Shown piece by piece: positions 14,127 through 15,522 of a stretch of DNA of 15,522 nucleotides. Both the position numbers and the translations under genes were made by a program. The DNA lies in NCBI GenBank assembly GCA_036661035.1, contig JAVWZM010000053.1, positions 1-15,522 on the forward strand. Reading direction: 5' to 3'. This stretch comes from JAGPHI01 sp036661035. Its GTDB lineage: Bacteria; Bacillota; Clostridia; Oscillospirales; Ruminococcaceae. The notes beneath the pieces are model-generated. The model was given only the letters and a program-made list of their open reading frames with translations. It was not told the DNA's origin and searched no databases. Numbering within the stretch: position 1 is the first letter of the stretch; each line of letters opens with the position of its first letter.

Positions 14127-15392
14127 TTATTTCATGGCGTTAAGGCTTTGCTCGATATCGCCGATAATGTCCTCTACATTTTCAAGCCCCACAGAAAACC
14201 GTATCATGCCGGGGTTAATGCCTGCGGCAATAAGCTGCTCGTCTGTAAGCTGACGGTGGGTGGCACTGGCAGGGTGCAAAACACAGGTGCGGATATCCGC
14301 CACATGCACTTCGTTTGAGGCAAGCTTTAGCCCGTCCATAAATTTAACCGCTGCCTCTTTGCCGCCTTTAATCACAATGGATATTACGCCGCTTGCGCCG
14401 TTTTTAAGATATTTTTGCGCGCGCTCGTAGTATTTATCGCCGGGTAAGCCCGGATAACTCACTTCCTCGATAGCGTCGCAGTTTTTAAAATAATTAGCCA
14501 CTTTCATTGCGTTTTCGCAGTATTGGTGCATGCGAACAGGCAAGGTTTCAAGGCCGATATTCAGAAGAAACGCGGAATTTGCCGCAGGGTACGAGCCAAA
14601 ATCGCGCATTAGCTGCATTCTTGCCTTAATGATATATGCCATATTTCCAAAGGCTTTTGTGTAAACAACGCCGTGGTAGGAGTCGTCCGGCTGGCAAAAC
14701 TCGGGGAAATTGCCGTTTTCCCAGTTAAATGTGCCGCCATCTATTATTACGCCGCCTATTTGCAAGGCGTGGCCGTCCATATATTTAGAGGTGGAATGTA
14801 CCACAATATCCGCACCGTATTCTATGGGCTTACACAAAATAGGCGTGGCAAAGGTGTTGTCGATAATTAAGGGCACATTGTGGCTGTGGGCAATGTTTGC
14901 AAGCTTTTCTATATCCACCACCGCAAGAGCCGGGTTTGCCAAGGTTTCGGCAAAAACCGCCTTGGTATTCGGCTTAAACGCCTTTGCAAATTCTTCCTCG
15001 CTTGCCTCTGCGTCCACAAAAATACACTCAATACCAAAGCGTTTCATGGTGACGGCAAACAGGTTTACAGAACCGCCGTATATTGTGGGCGTGGAGATAA
15101 AGCTGTCGCCGCATTTGCACAGGTTTAAAAGGGAAAACAAAGACGCCGCCTGCCCTGAGGAGGTACACATTGCGCCAACGCCGCCCTCTAGCGCCGCAAG
15201 CTTTTTTTCCACCACTTCAACGGTGGGGTTAGAAAAACGGCTGTACATATGTGCCGTAGGCATGTCGAATAATTCGCCGATATGCTCGGTGGAATCAAAT
15301 ACATAGGTGGTGCTTTGCACTATAGGCATCACACGCGGAGCGCCATTTGCAGGTGTATATCCTGCGTGCAGACATAAGGTTTCGTCTTTCAT
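14127..15392 (-). CDS. O-acetylhomoserine sulfhydrylase-like PLP enzyme
   Basis: A 421-residue enzyme of the Cys/Met-metabolism PLP family. The PLP lysine is Lys203 in HSTSKYMDGHA (199-209). Other family marks are MYSRFSNPT (49-57), TSSGQAA (77-83) and Asp178 in IIDNTFATP. Length about 425 and the insertion with NGNFPEF and SYHGVVYTKAFGN (237-250) favour O-acetylhomoserine sulfhydrylase (MetY), which makes homocysteine from O-acetylhomoserine and sulfide, over cystathionine synthase or lyase; methionine gamma-lyase is a less likely alternative. I chose the ATG at 15392, with GGAGG 7 nt upstream; an ATG 8 codons earlier lies upstream of that site. It is a single-gene unit with a promoter near 15465-15493 and stands upstream of anSME on the same strand. 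Confidence 0.88.
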   Translation of the reverse strand: MKDETLCLHAGYTPANGAPRVMPIVQSTTYVFDSTEHIGELFDMPTAHMYSRFSNPTVEVVEKKLAALEGGVGAMCTSSGQAASLFSLLNLCKCGDSFISTPTIYGGSVNLFAVTMKRFGIECIFVDAEASEEEFAKAFKPNTKAVFAETLANPALAVVDIEKLANIAHSHNVPLIIDNTFATPILCKPIEYGADIVVHSTSKYMDGHALQIGGVIIDGGTFNWENGNFPEFCQPDDSYHGVVYTKAFGNMAYIIKARMQLMRDFGSYPAANSAFLLNIGLETLPVRMHQYCENAMKVANYFKNCDAIEEVSYPGLPGDKYYERAQKYLKNGASGVISIVIKGGKEAAVKFMDGLKLASNEVHVADIRTCVLHPASATHRQLTDEQLIAAGINPGMIRFSVGLENVEDIIGDIEQSLNAMK

Positions 15393-15418
15393 TTCATTTC
15401 CTCCATTTTTATGCAAGC

Positions 15419-15434
15419 GGCAAAATGTTTTGCC
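15419..15434. promoter_or_regulatory. Palindrome in the sulfhydrylase leader
   Basis: GGCAAAATGTTTTGCC has perfect 7-bp arms and a 2-bp centre, 27 bases before the start codon and downstream of the predicted promoter. It could be an operator or a leader hairpin. I see no SAM riboswitch or T-box core in the visible leader. Confidence 0.4.
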
Positions 15435-15464
15435 CTAAGCTTTGTTATCGCAACTCTGCTTATT

Positions 15465-15493
15465 ATTGTCTTTGTACTCGAGCCTTTTGTCAA
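15465..15493 (-). promoter_or_regulatory. Probable sulfhydrylase promoter
   Basis: On the - strand, TTGACA (15493-15488) is followed after 17 bases by GACAAT (15470-15465). The -35 is perfect and the -10 matches 4 of 6. Confidence 0.5.
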
Positions 15494-15522
15494 GCCGCAT
15501 ACAGCAAAGACGGGGCTTTGAG

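Noticed and set aside
14710..15306. + strand ORF (198 codons) opposite the sulfhydrylase gene
   Set aside because: Antisense to a conserved PLP enzyme; no domain, no ribosome binding site worth noting.

Overview
The window reads as chromosome of an anaerobic, moderately low-GC Firmicute, most likely a gut clostridium. The grounds are the gene types (anaerobic sulfatase-maturating radical SAM enzyme, GPH symporter, YtrA-type GntR regulator, UMF1 permease), the strong GGAGG-type ribosome binding sites, the frequent ATA/TTA/AGC codons and the Gram-positive style intrinsic terminators. I see no rRNA, tRNA, CRISPR array or intact transposon.

Layout. (1) 1-2260, mostly + strand: a small GIY-YIG domain protein, an unrecognised Cys/His-rich small protein on the - strand, then a two-gene unit of a COG3910-like ATPase and a divergent peptide-deformylase-like protein. 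It is closed by two consecutive terminators, with a short sequence between them that resembles an insertion-sequence end; the block looks accessory. (2) 2417-4803, - strand: a zinc-dependent phospholipase C family protein and a UMF1-type MFS permease. (3) 5046-6876, + strand: a tightly overlapping GntR regulator / ABC ATPase / ABC-2 permease operon, with a strong promoter and a perfect 20-bp palindrome as probable operator. (4) 6987-7775, - strand: a TauE/SafE (TSUP) permease, preceded by an unexplained 365-bp region. (5) 8141-13973, - strand: GPH symporter, Cys-type sulfatase, LacI-type regulator and anaerobic sulfatase-maturating enzyme (anSME). (6) 14127-15392, - strand: O-acetylhomoserine sulfhydrylase-like PLP enzyme.

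The most coherent system is region 5. The sulfatase carries a C-x-P-x-R motif whose Cys must be oxidised to formylglycine, and anSME is the enzyme that does this. The sulfatase has no signal peptide, so I infer that a small sulfated compound is imported, probably by the GPH symporter, and desulfated in the cytoplasm. A perfect LacI-type operator (TGGGAACGTTCCCA) sits just before the sulfatase, and two degenerate copies lie upstream of the regulator's own promoter. Three degenerate 43-bp tandem repeats lie between anSME and the regulator. The adjacent sulfhydrylase and the nearby TSUP permease hint at a wider sulfur theme, but that link is inference.

Nothing here is a clear-cut new system. The best leads are the sulfatase locus with its split operators, the 43-bp repeats and their possible relative near 856-920, the cryptic region 7776-8140, and the ATPase/deformylase-like pair.
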